IMG/VR virus record: IMGVR_UViG_3300033571_026502
Coordinates: 1-47,280 of that record
Source: a virus
Strand: one strand, 5' to 3'
Length of the DNA: 47,280 nt
Part shown: positions 34,927 to 43,883 of the stretch, piece by piece
How positions within the stretch are numbered: position 1 is the first letter of the stretch
How the letters are laid out: each line of letters opens with the position of its first letter
The notes under the pieces: generated by a model
Told to the model about the DNA's origin: nothing
The model's database searches: none
The model's input: only the letters and a program-made list of their open reading frames with translations
Translations under genes and position numbers: made by a program

Positions 34927-36579
34927 TTAACTTTCACAGCTTGTGCAGGATAAAATATTTCTAACTAATTCTTGTGCCGGATTGGCGCTTCTCTGATAGT
35001 AAAATGTCTTGATTCCCATCTTCCATCCCTCTATGAGAAGATCGCTAACTTGTTTTGGTGGTGTGCTAGGACCTATCATAATATTTAATGATTGAGATTG
35101 ATCAATATATTTTTGACGTTGAGATGCCTGGATTATAATCTCTTTCTGGCTAATTTCTCCAAATGTTTTGAATACATCTTTTTCTTCTTGAGTCAAGAAG
35201 TCAAGATGCTGTACAGATCCTCCCTTTATTAAAATACTCTTCCAAGTATCATCTTCATTTTTATGATATTTTTTGAGTACTTCTTTTAGGTACGGATTTT
35301 TATATGTAAATTTACCTTTAGCTAAATTCTTAACAAAGTAATTACTATTTAAAGGCTCTATGCTTGGACTAACTTGACCAAGAATAAAACTACTACTGGT
35401 TGTAGGAGCCACTGCCAAAGTAGTCACATTTCTACGACCATATCCTTCTAATAATGGCGCTTCTCCAAATTTATCTGCTAATTCTACAGATGCTTTATCT
35501 GATTTTTCTCTTATCGTTGACCAAATACTTCCATTGAGCATTTTTGCTTTCATACTTTCAAAGCTAATCATTTTGCTTTGTAGGTAAGAGTGCCATCCTA
35601 ATACTCCCATTCCTAGTGCTCTTTGATTAAGAGCAAAATTTCTTGCACTTTTCATAAATTTAATATTTTCTGTTTTATTTATGAATTCTTGATTAACACT
35701 ATCTAAAAAATATATCATAGTTTCAATAGCATCTGTTTTTTCTATTTCGTCCCAATGTAATAAATTTAGCGACGATAACACACAAACAAAGCTATTATTT
35801 TCATCTGAATGTAAACAAATCTCCGAACATAAATTAGAGGCATGAACTTTTAATTGTTTGTCTTTATATGTTTGTGGAGCATTATTATTTACCGTATCCG
35901 TAAAGAAAATATAAGGATATCCACTTTCAAAACGTTTTTGTATAATTTTTGCCCAAATTTTTCTTTTATCTTTGTCTCCTTCAACCATGCTTTGCATCCA
36001 ATCATCTGTGATTGTTACAGCAAAGCTCATATTTTGAATAGAGTGTCCCTCGTTTCTGATTTGTAAAAATTCTTCTATATCTGGATGCTCTACTGGTAGA
36101 TACGCCGCAAAACTACCTCTTCTAGCAGAACCTTGGCTTATAACATCAGCAACCTTGTCAAACATTTCCATAAAATGTACAGGCCCGCTACTTTCTCCGC
36201 CAACACTAATTTTAACTCCTCTACCTCTTAAAGATCCAAAATAACCACTTGTTCCTCCACCCATTTTACTCATCATACCAACTTCTGCCACTTTATATAA
36301 GATACTAGTTATTGTATCATCTATATAACTACCAAAACAACTTACTGGTAAGCCTCTTTTATTTCCAAAATTATTCCATACAGGAGTTGACAATGAATAA
36401 AAACCTAAGCTCATATAGTGTTCAAATTTTGATGCAAATCCTGGGATACCCAGAATTGTTTCAGCGTGTTGGGCTATCTCCTTTATTCTATCTTCTGGAG
36501 ATATATTTTCTGATAAATATCCTCGCTCAAGAAATAGTCTGCTATGAGAATTTAGCCAATAGTACGGTTTATAATTCAT
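34927..36579 (-). CDS. nrdA: Class I ribonucleotide reductase, alpha subunit
   Basis: 550 residues. VSCFGS supplies the first redox Cys, SNLCSEI the thiyl radical Cys with its Asn and Glu, and FVCVLSSLNL the second redox Cys. KTFYYQRS carries the Tyr-Tyr radical-transfer pair, and CTSCES at the end is the CxxC re-reduction pair. The N-terminal ATP cone is missing, so allosteric activity control is probably absent, as in many phage enzymes. With NrdB it reduces ribonucleoside diphosphates. A 59-base gap separates it from nrdB; AGGAAGG lies 15 bases before the ATG, farther than usual. Confidence 0.96.
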   Translation of the reverse strand: MNYKPYYWLNSHSRLFLERGYLSENISPEDRIKEIAQHAETILGIPGFASKFEHYMSLGFYSLSTPVWNNFGNKRGLPVSCFGSYIDDTITSILYKVAEVGMMSKMGGGTSGYFGSLRGRGVKISVGGESSGPVHFMEMFDKVADVISQGSARRGSFAAYLPVEHPDIEEFLQIRNEGHSIQNMSFAVTITDDWMQSMVEGDKDKRKIWAKIIQKRFESGYPYIFFTDTVNNNAPQTYKDKQLKVHASNLCSEICLHSDENNSFVCVLSSLNLLHWDEIEKTDAIETMIYFLDSVNQEFINKTENIKFMKSARNFALNQRALGMGVLGWHSYLQSKMISFESMKAKMLNGSIWSTIREKSDKASVELADKFGEAPLLEGYGRRNVTTLAVAPTTSSSFILGQVSPSIEPLNSNYFVKNLAKGKFTYKNPYLKEVLKKYHKNEDDTWKSILIKGGSVQHLDFLTQEEKDVFKTFGEISQKEIIIQASQRQKYIDQSQSLNIMIGPSTPPKQVSDLLIEGWKMGIKTFYYQRSANPAQELVRNILSCTSCES

Positions 36580-36638
36580 ATTAAAAACAATTGACCTTCC
36601 TAAATATAGTCATAAAAATTTATAATTGCTCTGGTATT

Positions 36639-37610
36639 CTAGAATAAAGCTTCAGCATCAAAAACTAAAGCTTTTTTAGCATATTCGACGGGTCTAGAAT
36701 GGAAAAAGTCCGTCATATTATTTCCTAATATTTGTTCATCAAACCATAGAGTTTTTGATATTTCTTCTCTGTTCACATCAAAAACAGGTTGGAATCCTAT
36801 TTGGCTCAAAGAATCATTAAGTCTATTTTTAATAAACTCTTTTAATAGATTAGAATTTAGATATTCGTGATTATATCCGTTAACAATCCAATCTATAATT
36901 TCACACTCATATTTTACAGCTTCTCTTGATTCGAAAAGAATTTTATTCTCTAATTCTTCATCGAATAGTTCGGGATATTCCTCTCTTATACTATTGATAA
37001 TTTTAATACCAATCATTGAGTGAAGGTTCTCTTCTCTGCTTGTATATTCTACTTGTTTATTTGTATCTTTTAGCATATTCTTAAATCTGCCAAAATAGCT
37101 AATAGTATAGAACTGCGAAAATAGTGCAATATTCTCAACAAATAGAGTAAATAATATTAATGAATAGATAAATTGTGTTTTATGATTATCAGAAAATTTT
37201 TCAAGATGCTTTCTAAGATAGTTTACTCTGCTTTTGATAATATCTAATTCAAGTATTTTTTCAAAATTATCATCTATTCCTATTACTTCTAATAGTCTTT
37301 CATAAGCATCTCCATGAATAACTTCAACATGCGCCATAGTATATCCAAGATCATTTAGCGATGGGTGAGGCAGGTTCTCTCCTAATTTCGCCCAGAATTT
37401 CTTAACACTAATTTCTAACTGTCCTATTGTTGATAATGCTCTTATTACTATCTGTTTTTCTTGATCTGTTAAATTAACCAAAAAATCTTGTACGTCGCTT
37501 TGAAAATTAAATTCTCTATGAGTCCAGAATCCATTGTGCATGGCCTCAATAAAGTCTTGAGTCCAAGGATAGTGGTCGGGCTTTCTAGCAATTTGTTCAT
37601 TAAAAATCAT
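36639..37610 (-). CDS. nrdB: Class I ribonucleotide reductase, beta subunit
   Basis: 323 residues. Metal ligands are visible: Glu in QLEISVKKFW, EVIH near the middle, Glu in FVENIALF, and REENLHS. The first ligand is Glu rather than the Asp of E. coli. The radical Tyr is kept (EVIHGDAY, four residues after the His). This is the compact type (QxExxVKxFW) common in phages and some bacteria. Generates the radical for NrdA. Preceded by a short membrane-protein gene and followed by nrdA, so the pair is co-transcribed. Confidence 0.95.
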   Translation of the reverse strand: MIFNEQIARKPDHYPWTQDFIEAMHNGFWTHREFNFQSDVQDFLVNLTDQEKQIVIRALSTIGQLEISVKKFWAKLGENLPHPSLNDLGYTMAHVEVIHGDAYERLLEVIGIDDNFEKILELDIIKSRVNYLRKHLEKFSDNHKTQFIYSLILFTLFVENIALFSQFYTISYFGRFKNMLKDTNKQVEYTSREENLHSMIGIKIINSIREEYPELFDEELENKILFESREAVKYECEIIDWIVNGYNHEYLNSNLLKEFIKNRLNDSLSQIGFQPVFDVNREEISKTLWFDEQILGNNMTDFFHSRPVEYAKKALVFDAEALF

Positions 37611-37612
37611 AA

Positions 37613-37762
37613 TTATTTATTCTCTCTTTTTGTTGTTATTATTGCTAGTAGACCGAGTATAACCAAATTGGCAAACTCTTGTCCAATAGGATTAAAATTA
37701 TCTGTAAACCAAATTCCAAAATAATAAAATATCACAAATATATAAAAAAGTAGATGAATCAT
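37613..37762 (-). CDS. Small membrane protein (49 residues) before nrdB
   Basis: Found in the gap: ATG at 37762 overlapping the deaminase stop (ATGA), TAA at 37613-37615. Two hydrophobic stretches are visible (LLFYIFVIFYYFGIWF and LVILGLLAIITT) separated by TDNFNPIGQEFAN, giving a helical-hairpin membrane topology, with a KRENK tail. Two bases separate it from nrdB. No family recognised; could be a small virion or host-modifying membrane peptide. Confidence 0.6.
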   Translation of the reverse strand: MIHLLFYIFVIFYYFGIWFTDNFNPIGQEFANLVILGLLAIITTKRENK

Positions 37763-38244
37763 ATTACACCAGATAATTGTCTCAGCCATTCAAGATTTGG
37801 TTGAACTCTATAAATTTTTATGTTACTCATTTCTATAAATGTATCGAATATTTTTTTTGAATTGTCGTCAAAGAGTTTTGTTCCGTGATCATCTATCATA
37901 TAGACTGTATCTATCCCCTCTTGATATAATGCTATGATACAATCATTACAACATTGTCCTGTTACATATGCTGTTCCATTATCTGGTCTAACAACGCAAT
38001 TGGCCAATGCGTTTCGTTCACTATGAACCATCCACGAATATTTTTCTGGTCTTGTTAATGGTAATTTAGAATCATCTAGACCTTTTGGAAAGCCATTATA
38101 TCCAACTCCTAGTATTCTATGATTTTTATCAGTAATAATACAACCATGTTTTGTGTGAACGTCATGACTTCGTTGTGCAACAACTTTACACAAGCCTAAA
38201 AAATACTCTGTCCACGATGGTCTGAGATTCGATGTTTCATTCAT
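37759..38244 (-). CDS. dCMP deaminase
   Basis: 161 residues from the ATG at 38244, giving MNETSNLRPSWTEYFLG, the usual family start; a TTG 36 bases earlier is an alternative and neither has a clear Shine-Dalgarno. The zinc site is HSERNA (His and catalytic Glu) plus GQCCNDC (two Cys). KHGCIITDKN and GYNGFPKGLDD are conserved dCMP deaminase segments. Converts dCMP to dUMP for thymidylate synthesis; the thymidylate synthase is not in this window. Neighbours are dut, nrdA and nrdB. Confidence 0.92.
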   Translation of the reverse strand: MNETSNLRPSWTEYFLGLCKVVAQRSHDVHTKHGCIITDKNHRILGVGYNGFPKGLDDSKLPLTRPEKYSWMVHSERNALANCVVRPDNGTAYVTGQCCNDCIIALYQEGIDTVYMIDDHGTKLFDDNSKKIFDTFIEMSNIKIYRVQPNLEWLRQLSGVI

Positions 38245-38272
38245 AGACCATATGATAACGAGAGACTGCCCA

Positions 38273-40900
38273 TTAGTCAAACAGCATTTTATTGGGAAAC
38301 TTGAATTTTATTTTAGGTTGTAAGCTGTGCCATTTCCCTGTTTCGGCGAAGTTTATCCACTCATCAACACAATGCTTTGAGTCTCCAGAGTATTCTTTTA
38401 GAGCATCCATATTGTTCCAATTGTCTCCTAGTCTAGCAAATAGTTTTTGCTTAGTATTTTGCATCCATCTCTTTTTTGATCTAAAATGAAAATGACAATA
38501 TGATATGTCTATATTTTGTATATTATTTGTGGTTGTTGATCCTTTATGAAATCCATTGTCAACAGCTAAAAATCCATCGTGAGCAAAAATCATTTTGGTA
38601 TAATTACTATTTATATCCCAGTAGTCAGTATTATCAGGATATGTTTCATATATATTTTTAATACAGAATTTATCTCCCGACTCAAATGTTAAATTAGACA
38701 AATACTGTTTGATCATTTTTTTGCTAAAAATTTTCTTAGAGTTTGGTTCTAAAAACATAAACTCATCAATATCCATCGGTAGTAGAATATTCGATCTACT
38801 ATTTTTCATTAAATCAGATACTATTAAAGCTTTATTTTTAAAATCAGAATCATTACTAATAATTTTAATTGGATACTTTTTAGCAATATCTAGTGACTTG
38901 TCTGATGATCCATTGTCAATAATAGTTATATTATCAACAATCGATAAATGATATTCTATAAAATATTTAATAATATCTTCTTCATTTTTCATCATACAGA
39001 AAATTTCTGTAATATTTTTATTATGATATTTTTTTATTTTATTTATTTTTACTAGTTTATTAAGATTTTTATTGCATTCTTTATGTATTTTTTTTCTATC
39101 TTTATTTTTACATACATTTGTTGCATTATTATCATTCTGAGGAAATGATACATAATTCATAGTATCAGATAAATAGATATCATATTTATTGCTTTGGTAT
39201 AAATATATAGTTTCCCATAATTTTTTATGATCTATAAATTCATTATATTTTTTAGCAACGTATCTTTGTATTAATTCTATATCCATTCCGTATCTGTATT
39301 GTTCGTTCCACAATCCATACTTATCAAAAAAAGTTTTTTCCACAAAAAGAGTTGGTAAGCCGAAGCGAAATTTATACTCCCAAATTGTATTATGGCCATA
39401 CAAATAAGGTTTATCTTCTGATTCTGTAAATAGGTGTTGTTTTCTTTCTTTGTCTATCTGTTTAAGAATCGATGTATCGAGAACAAATTTATTGAAATTT
39501 ATTTTTTGAGATCGATACATATTACTAAAGAATATTTCATATGAATGATGATTAAAATAATTATAGATATCTATTTCTAATTTTTTAGATAATAATATAT
39601 CATCAGAATCTAACATAGAAATAAAAAATCCATTACTATTTTTAATACCTATGTTTCTACAAGCATATGCTCCGATATTCTTGTCGAGTTCTATTAATTT
39701 AATACGATTATCTTTTTGAGCATTATCTTTAATAATTTTAACAGAATTGTCTGTGGAGTTGTCATCAATAATAATTAATTCAAAATTTGGATACGTTTGA
39801 TTTATGACAGACTTTATGCATCTATCTATTGTATTTTCGCTATTATAGTTCGCTAGTATTATAGAATTTTTGAGAGTACCTCTATTAAATGATATGTTTG
39901 ACAAATCCCAATTAACATTGAATCTATGAGTTCTTAGATTTCTAGACTTATTAGATATTGAACTAATTGGTGTTGTATCAGCTATGGCTATATTAGGGTA
40001 TATAACGTAACTATTTTGTTTTTTTAGAATTGATCTAATAGGTCCTGAATCTATTGGTGCATTAATATTTTTCATATTATCTAATAATTCTGGTAGTATT
40101 TTACAATTATATACTATTCCAAAAGTACCATCTAATATATTTGGCGCCTGATAATAATTGGTTATTGTATTTGGAATATTTAAAATTTCAGGATTATTCC
40201 AACAGTGATGAGACGCGCCAAGAAATAATAAATCAAAATCATTTTTGAATTGTAAAAAATTATTTAGATGTAAATTAATATTTTTATCAAATAAACAATC
40301 TTCCTCAAATATAAGAATATTTTTATACTTATTTTTTATAGCGATTTTGAATATTTTTTTATATGTTAAAAACAGTCCTATTGCGCCAGGACCTAGTATC
40401 AATCTTCTATTAGGATCGTTATCTAAATAATGCCTTCTTGTATCATTCAAAGGCCAAGATAAATAATCTTTGTAGTAATCTAATATTTTTTTATCTATTT
40501 TACCGTTTATGCCATCTATAAATTCAAACGGTATTTTAAATTTATCAAAATATTGTTTTATTAATTTTTGATTGTGAGAATTTTTTAGAGCTATAACATA
40601 TGTTTTGTCGAATAATTTTTTAAGTGTTTTTTGTTTATATATTTTGGTGTTTGTTGTTGTTGTATTTTCTTTAACAATATTATTAAATAGTTCTGGATTA
40701 GTATTGTAATATAATCTACCTTCTTTTTTTCCAAACAATATATAATGCTCTATGGCCTCTTCTTTTGTTGTGATTCCGGCTTCTACAAGATCCGGATACA
40801 ATAAAAGATAAAGCTTATAATCAAAATTATCTGGTACAAGATTATGTAGGGATCGTATTTTCTCTTTTAGATCCGAAGGTATTGTCCAAAAGGCGGTCAT
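38273..40900 (-). CDS. Triple-domain glycosyltransferase
   Basis: 875 residues. Domain order: an N-terminal module (about 26-63) with FDYKLYLLLYPDLVEAGI and YILFGKKEGRLYY, seen in other glycan-related proteins; a GT25-like domain (about 95-310: YVIALKNS, GAIGLFLTYKKIF, ILIFEEDCLF); a GT2 domain (about 345-600: IILANYNSENTI, LIIIDDNSTD, MLDSDD); and a third GT-A domain (about 633-860: EIFCMMKNEEDI, ITIIDNGSSD, LPMDIDEFMFL). Each keeps its acidic metal-binding motif, so three transfers by one protein are plausible. It lies between the deaminase and the RgpF-like gene, with ATGA overlap to the latter. Sugars and acceptor are unknown. Confidence 0.85.
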   Translation of the reverse strand: MTAFWTIPSDLKEKIRSLHNLVPDNFDYKLYLLLYPDLVEAGITTKEEAIEHYILFGKKEGRLYYNTNPELFNNIVKENTTTTNTKIYKQKTLKKLFDKTYVIALKNSHNQKLIKQYFDKFKIPFEFIDGINGKIDKKILDYYKDYLSWPLNDTRRHYLDNDPNRRLILGPGAIGLFLTYKKIFKIAIKNKYKNILIFEEDCLFDKNINLHLNNFLQFKNDFDLLFLGASHHCWNNPEILNIPNTITNYYQAPNILDGTFGIVYNCKILPELLDNMKNINAPIDSGPIRSILKKQNSYVIYPNIAIADTTPISSISNKSRNLRTHRFNVNWDLSNISFNRGTLKNSIILANYNSENTIDRCIKSVINQTYPNFELIIIDDNSTDNSVKIIKDNAQKDNRIKLIELDKNIGAYACRNIGIKNSNGFFISMLDSDDILLSKKLEIDIYNYFNHHSYEIFFSNMYRSQKINFNKFVLDTSILKQIDKERKQHLFTESEDKPYLYGHNTIWEYKFRFGLPTLFVEKTFFDKYGLWNEQYRYGMDIELIQRYVAKKYNEFIDHKKLWETIYLYQSNKYDIYLSDTMNYVSFPQNDNNATNVCKNKDRKKIHKECNKNLNKLVKINKIKKYHNKNITEIFCMMKNEEDIIKYFIEYHLSIVDNITIIDNGSSDKSLDIAKKYPIKIISNDSDFKNKALIVSDLMKNSRSNILLPMDIDEFMFLEPNSKKIFSKKMIKQYLSNLTFESGDKFCIKNIYETYPDNTDYWDINSNYTKMIFAHDGFLAVDNGFHKGSTTTNNIQNIDISYCHFHFRSKKRWMQNTKQKLFARLGDNWNNMDALKEYSGDSKHCVDEWINFAETGKWHSLQPKIKFKFPNKMLFD

Positions 40901-41844
40901 ATTTTAGTAATGGTATTGTTAGATAATTTTTTATATTTTTGAAGTTTTTCAGTTTTCATATGTAGCCAATTTATAGATAATTCTTTATTCTCATCAGAAA
41001 TTATCATTCCATAAACATTAGGATCATCAACTAGATAACATGTATTATTATACATTTTTATCAAAGAAAAATATTGTCCATTAGGAGCATTAGAATTTAA
41101 TATTTTTGTAATTTTATACTTAGGATAACAAAATATCATATTATTGTATTCAACAATATATCCAAATATTCTTTCCATAGAGTGAGAGTATGTACCATTA
41201 GCACTATCGCTCACTTTACCTTTTTCATTATAAAGAAGTTGCTGTATGTTGGGAATGTGCCTACAAAAGATTTTTTTGTAAAAATCGGTTTTTCCAGCAA
41301 ACATATTTCCAGCAATAAACTGAGAATTCTTAACTAGATTGTAGTCTATATCTATAATATCGCATATATCTTTTATTTTTTCAGAATTTAGAAACTCTCT
41401 GTTATTCATTAAGATTGTTGGATTACATAAAACAACTCTTTTTTCATCTGATAATAAAGTATTAATATTGGATCTAAAAATTCTAGCAGATCCTATCAAA
41501 TCATTTAGTAATAATTGTCTCCAATTAATATGAAACTTAAACCCCCATGAGCTTTTTTTAGAATGGAGTTTTATAAAAATTGGTTCTTTTATTTGTTGTA
41601 GCTGATATAAAAATGGAGCAACATCAACTCCATAATTATCGTGAAACGAAATAGAACAATTAAAATTATCTAAATCATTGATAACATTAGTATTATCGCA
41701 CTCATTAGATAGTGCTATATATAACTTGATATATTTTTTGAGAGGAGCTAATAGCTGTTTAAATTCTGGCCATAAATCCGTATGATACAAATACAGACAA
41801 ACAGCAACTTTATTGTTTTGTAGCCAATTTGTTGTACAGAACAA
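40897..41844 (-). CDS. RgpF-like rhamnan-synthesis-type protein
   Basis: 315 residues from a TTG at 41844, chosen because GGAGGAG stands 9 bases before it inside the upstream gene. VAVCLYLYHTDLWPEF, then FHDNYGVDVAPFL, then FIKLHSKKS with a W-R-Q-L-L-L-N-D-L motif and a later GNMFAG are the RgpF-family landmarks. In bacteria RgpF proteins act in rhamnose-rich polysaccharide assembly. ATGA overlap with the triple glycosyltransferase suggests the two act on one glycan. Confidence 0.75.
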   Translation of the reverse strand: MFCTTNWLQNNKVAVCLYLYHTDLWPEFKQLLAPLKKYIKLYIALSNECDNTNVINDLDNFNCSISFHDNYGVDVAPFLYQLQQIKEPIFIKLHSKKSSWGFKFHINWRQLLLNDLIGSARIFRSNINTLLSDEKRVVLCNPTILMNNREFLNSEKIKDICDIIDIDYNLVKNSQFIAGNMFAGKTDFYKKIFCRHIPNIQQLLYNEKGKVSDSANGTYSHSMERIFGYIVEYNNMIFCYPKYKITKILNSNAPNGQYFSLIKMYNNTCYLVDDPNVYGMIISDENKELSINWLHMKTEKLQKYKKLSNNTITKI

Positions 41845-42061
41845 GACTTACAACTCCTCCGGCAATTCCCATAAACAATCCGGCCGGACTCAGACTATCG
41901 TATTGGCCCACCAGATACATTATAGCGCCTCCCATATAAGACCCAGCGACTCCGAGAGCCACAGTTTTAATAAACCCAAAATTTTCATCGCCGGGTACTA
42001 AGGCTTTGGAAACACTACCCACAAGAAGACCATATACTAACCATGTTAATAAACTAAGCAT
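41810..42061 (-). CDS. GlsB/YeaQ-like small membrane protein
   Basis: 83 residues with three or so hydrophobic helices: LTWLVYGLLVGSVSKALVPG, TVALGVAGSYMGGAIMYLVG and AGLFMGIAGGVVSLVLY. The G-L-L-x-G-x-x-x-K-x-x-x-P-G entry and glycine-rich helices are those of the GlsB/YeaQ/YmgE (transglycosylase-associated) family, whose function is uncertain. Possibly a membrane component of the lysis-like block that follows. Its 3' end contains the Shine-Dalgarno and start of the RgpF-like gene (35-base overlap). Confidence 0.75.
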   Translation of the reverse strand: MLSLLTWLVYGLLVGSVSKALVPGDENFGFIKTVALGVAGSYMGGAIMYLVGQYDSLSPAGLFMGIAGGVVSLVLYNKLATKQ

Positions 42062-42452
42062 TATTTGATGCCTCCATTAAAGTGTATACTTCATCCTCCG
42101 TGAGATTAATTCCAGTTCCCATTATACTGTGTTGTAAAGCTTTACCATAAGCCCTATATTGATCTTTGGTAATATTTTGTTTGATAATTCTTTGTAGTCT
42201 TAATCTATTTAGCCACGAGTCTTTTAGAACAAGATCTTGAATATCTTTCTTCATTATAGAAGCATATTCATTTTTATCTTTTACTAATTGACGATTTTTT
42301 TTACATTCTTGAATAACTCTAATAAGACTAAGAATAACACTTATAACAATAATAATAGTTATTGGATCTATACCATAGTCTTTTTCCTTTGGTAATTCCA
42401 TATTGTTAAGAACTTTTTTAGCTATTTTTTCTAGAGCAGCATCCTTTTTCAT
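42054..42452 (-). CDS. Membrane-anchored hypothetical protein
   Basis: 132 residues. One transmembrane helix near residues 28-45 (GIDPITIIIVISVILSLIRV), followed by a basic, helical soluble part (KKNRQLVKDK, SWLNRLRLQRIIKQN) ending LTEDEVYTLMEASNNA. Overlaps the GlsB-like gene by 8 bases. Topology resembles a small envelope-associated phage protein; no family identified. Confidence 0.6.
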   Translation of the reverse strand: MKKDAALEKIAKKVLNNMELPKEKDYGIDPITIIIVISVILSLIRVIQECKKNRQLVKDKNEYASIMKKDIQDLVLKDSWLNRLRLQRIIKQNITKDQYRAYGKALQHSIMGTGINLTEDEVYTLMEASNNA

Positions 42453-42455
42453 AAA

Positions 42456-42809
42456 TTATTTCTCCACAGAAGGTACGCACCCACAATTTTTACATTTGCA
42501 ATTTTTACACTTGCAATTTGGATTAGTGCATGATTTTGACTCTGCCATATTTGTATTTGGTGATTGTTCTTTTGAATCTGATTCACAATATCCACAATCT
42601 ACCATTTTGATTCCGTCTCCACTTAGATATTTTCCAGTACCTTTGCATACTGGACAATCCTTACGAGGATATTTTTTTTCTTTGTCAATATGCTTAGATT
42701 TTATAATTCCTCCAACAGTAGCTACAACTGCTGTTGTTGAACCATTATAGTCATAATCTGAAAAAACCACGACCGAACCAATCAATAATAAACATAAAAG
42801 TTTATTCAT
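42456..42809 (-). CDS. Secreted Cys-rich protein with DnaJ-type zinc motif and metallothionein-like tail
   Basis: 117 residues. A hydrophobic N-terminus (LLCLLLIGSVVVFS) looks like a signal peptide or lipoprotein-like leader. CPVCKGTGKYLSGDG followed by VDCGYC matches a DnaJ central-domain zinc unit (CxxCxGxG...CxxC). The C-terminal tail CTNPNCKCKNCKCKNCGC is metallothionein-like, coded by a 15-base tandem repeat. The two Cys-rich parts suggest metal binding outside the cytoplasm, if the leader is real. The start overlaps the upstream 52-residue gene by 8 bases. Confidence 0.65.
   Translation of the reverse strand: MNKLLCLLLIGSVVVFSDYDYNGSTTAVVATVGGIIKSKHIDKEKKYPRKDCPVCKGTGKYLSGDGIKMVDCGYCESDSKEQSPNTNMAESKSCTNPNCKCKNCKCKNCGCVPSVEK
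42484..42513. repeat. 15-base tandem repeat encoding CKNCK units
   Basis: CAATTTTTACATTTG then CAATTTTTACACTTG, with a third, partial copy after. On the minus strand this encodes the repeating Cys-Lys-Asn-Cys-Lys of the metallothionein-like tail, so the tail probably grew by slippage. Confidence 0.7.
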
Positions 42810-42960
42810 CTGTTTTTCTCCATGGAAAAATTTTTCTTTTTGGCTTTGGCGTATCTATCGTATCAACATTATTAGGTGCTAATATTTTAATAATACCTAA
42901 TATAAAACTAGCTATTATACTTAGTAATCTATTGAGAGCAACTTTATCTAAGAATTTCAT
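42802..42960 (-). CDS. Small membrane-associated protein (52 residues)
   Basis: Found in the gap: ATG at 42960, TAA at 42802-42804. Begins MKFLDKVALNRLLSIIASF, continues with a hydrophobic helix ILGIIKILAP, and ends in a basic KPKRKIFPWRKTDE. The pattern LDKxALNRxLxIIxxFILxIIK is one I associate with small phage proteins near cysteine proteases; the function is unknown. It overlaps the protease gene stop by 4 bases and the Cys-rich gene start by 8, so it is co-translated. Confidence 0.65.
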   Translation of the reverse strand: MKFLDKVALNRLLSIIASFILGIIKILAPNNVDTIDTPKPKRKIFPWRKTDE

Positions 42961-43883
42961 AAATAATCCTCAAAACCATAAGAAGGAAGTTTTTGAACAG
43001 GAAAGCCGTCGAACTGACTAAAAGCATAAGCCCCATTTTGACTTAGCATCCCTGCTGCCACATCGGCATGAATCAAAAACGATCCGTCTGGTATTTTACC
43101 CCAATCTGGATGACCACCATCATTCCATTTACCCCAACTGTTTTGAACCAAGAAAGCTGGTTCGCTTCCAGTATCGTCGCAAGCAATCCAAGCCATAGCA
43201 TGAGCCCAACTACCACTAACTCTTGCGAATCCTTTACTATCTCTTTTATTACTAAATCCATAGCTAGAACATACGGCTAAACCATATCCATTAGCTAATG
43301 CATCTCTAGCCTCTTCTACAGTTTTAACAAGACTAGCAGTTTTTATTTGATGATCATTAGCAAGATCGATTACAGGATCTGGTAAACCTCTGCTGCCCCA
43401 TCCTGCTCCTAAATTACCATTGTACTTACTAAAATCAGCAACGCCTTTGTAGTTTTTTCTTACTAACACGCCGCCACTTTGACTAACAAATGTAGCCGCT
43501 CTTGAGCAACTCATACCTTGGCCACCATGACCCCTGGCTCCATAGATAGCTTCTGTTGCTCCTCGTGCTATCCAAGATTCCTTATGTCTATGTACATCAA
43601 TTTCTACTGCTCTACTAACATCTACAGCATTTCGTGTTGCGTGACTAACACAATCTCCAGTGGTTTGTCTTTCATTATAAGGATTACTATCAAACTTTAA
43701 CACACTTTTGTATGGTGTGCTTAGTTTGCCCTTACCACTGTTTTTGATTCTTTTTGCTCCATCATAAAAATAACCGTACTTAGAATTTTCTAAAAGTTCA
43801 TCAAATACGTGCTGCTCCCAAAGACATCCTTGAAAACCTTTTCTGTATTCGTTATAAAGATCAGATGGAGATAGTTTTGCCAT
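42957..43883 (-). CDS. Papain-like cysteine protease
   Basis: 308 residues. The catalytic triad of a C1-type protease is recognisable: QTTGDCVSHA (Cys78, preceded by the oxyanion Gln), GSWAHAMAW (His near 226), and QNSWGKWND (Asn near 247), in the standard order and spacing. GFQGCLWEQHVF and FDSNPYN precede the core, replacing a classical prodomain. It may cleave host surface or virion proteins, or aid lysis. No signal peptide is visible. It abuts the upstream membrane gene (1-base overlap). Confidence 0.85.
   Translation of the reverse strand: MAKLSPSDLYNEYRKGFQGCLWEQHVFDELLENSKYGYFYDGAKRIKNSGKGKLSTPYKSVLKFDSNPYNERQTTGDCVSHATRNAVDVSRAVEIDVHRHKESWIARGATEAIYGARGHGGQGMSCSRAATFVSQSGGVLVRKNYKGVADFSKYNGNLGAGWGSRGLPDPVIDLANDHQIKTASLVKTVEEARDALANGYGLAVCSSYGFSNKRDSKGFARVSGSWAHAMAWIACDDTGSEPAFLVQNSWGKWNDGGHPDWGKIPDGSFLIHADVAAGMLSQNGAYAFSQFDGFPVQKLPSYGFEDYL

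Noticed and set aside
42484-42513. CRISPR-like repeats
   Set aside because: Only a 15-base coding tandem repeat; no spacers, no second array and no cas genes.
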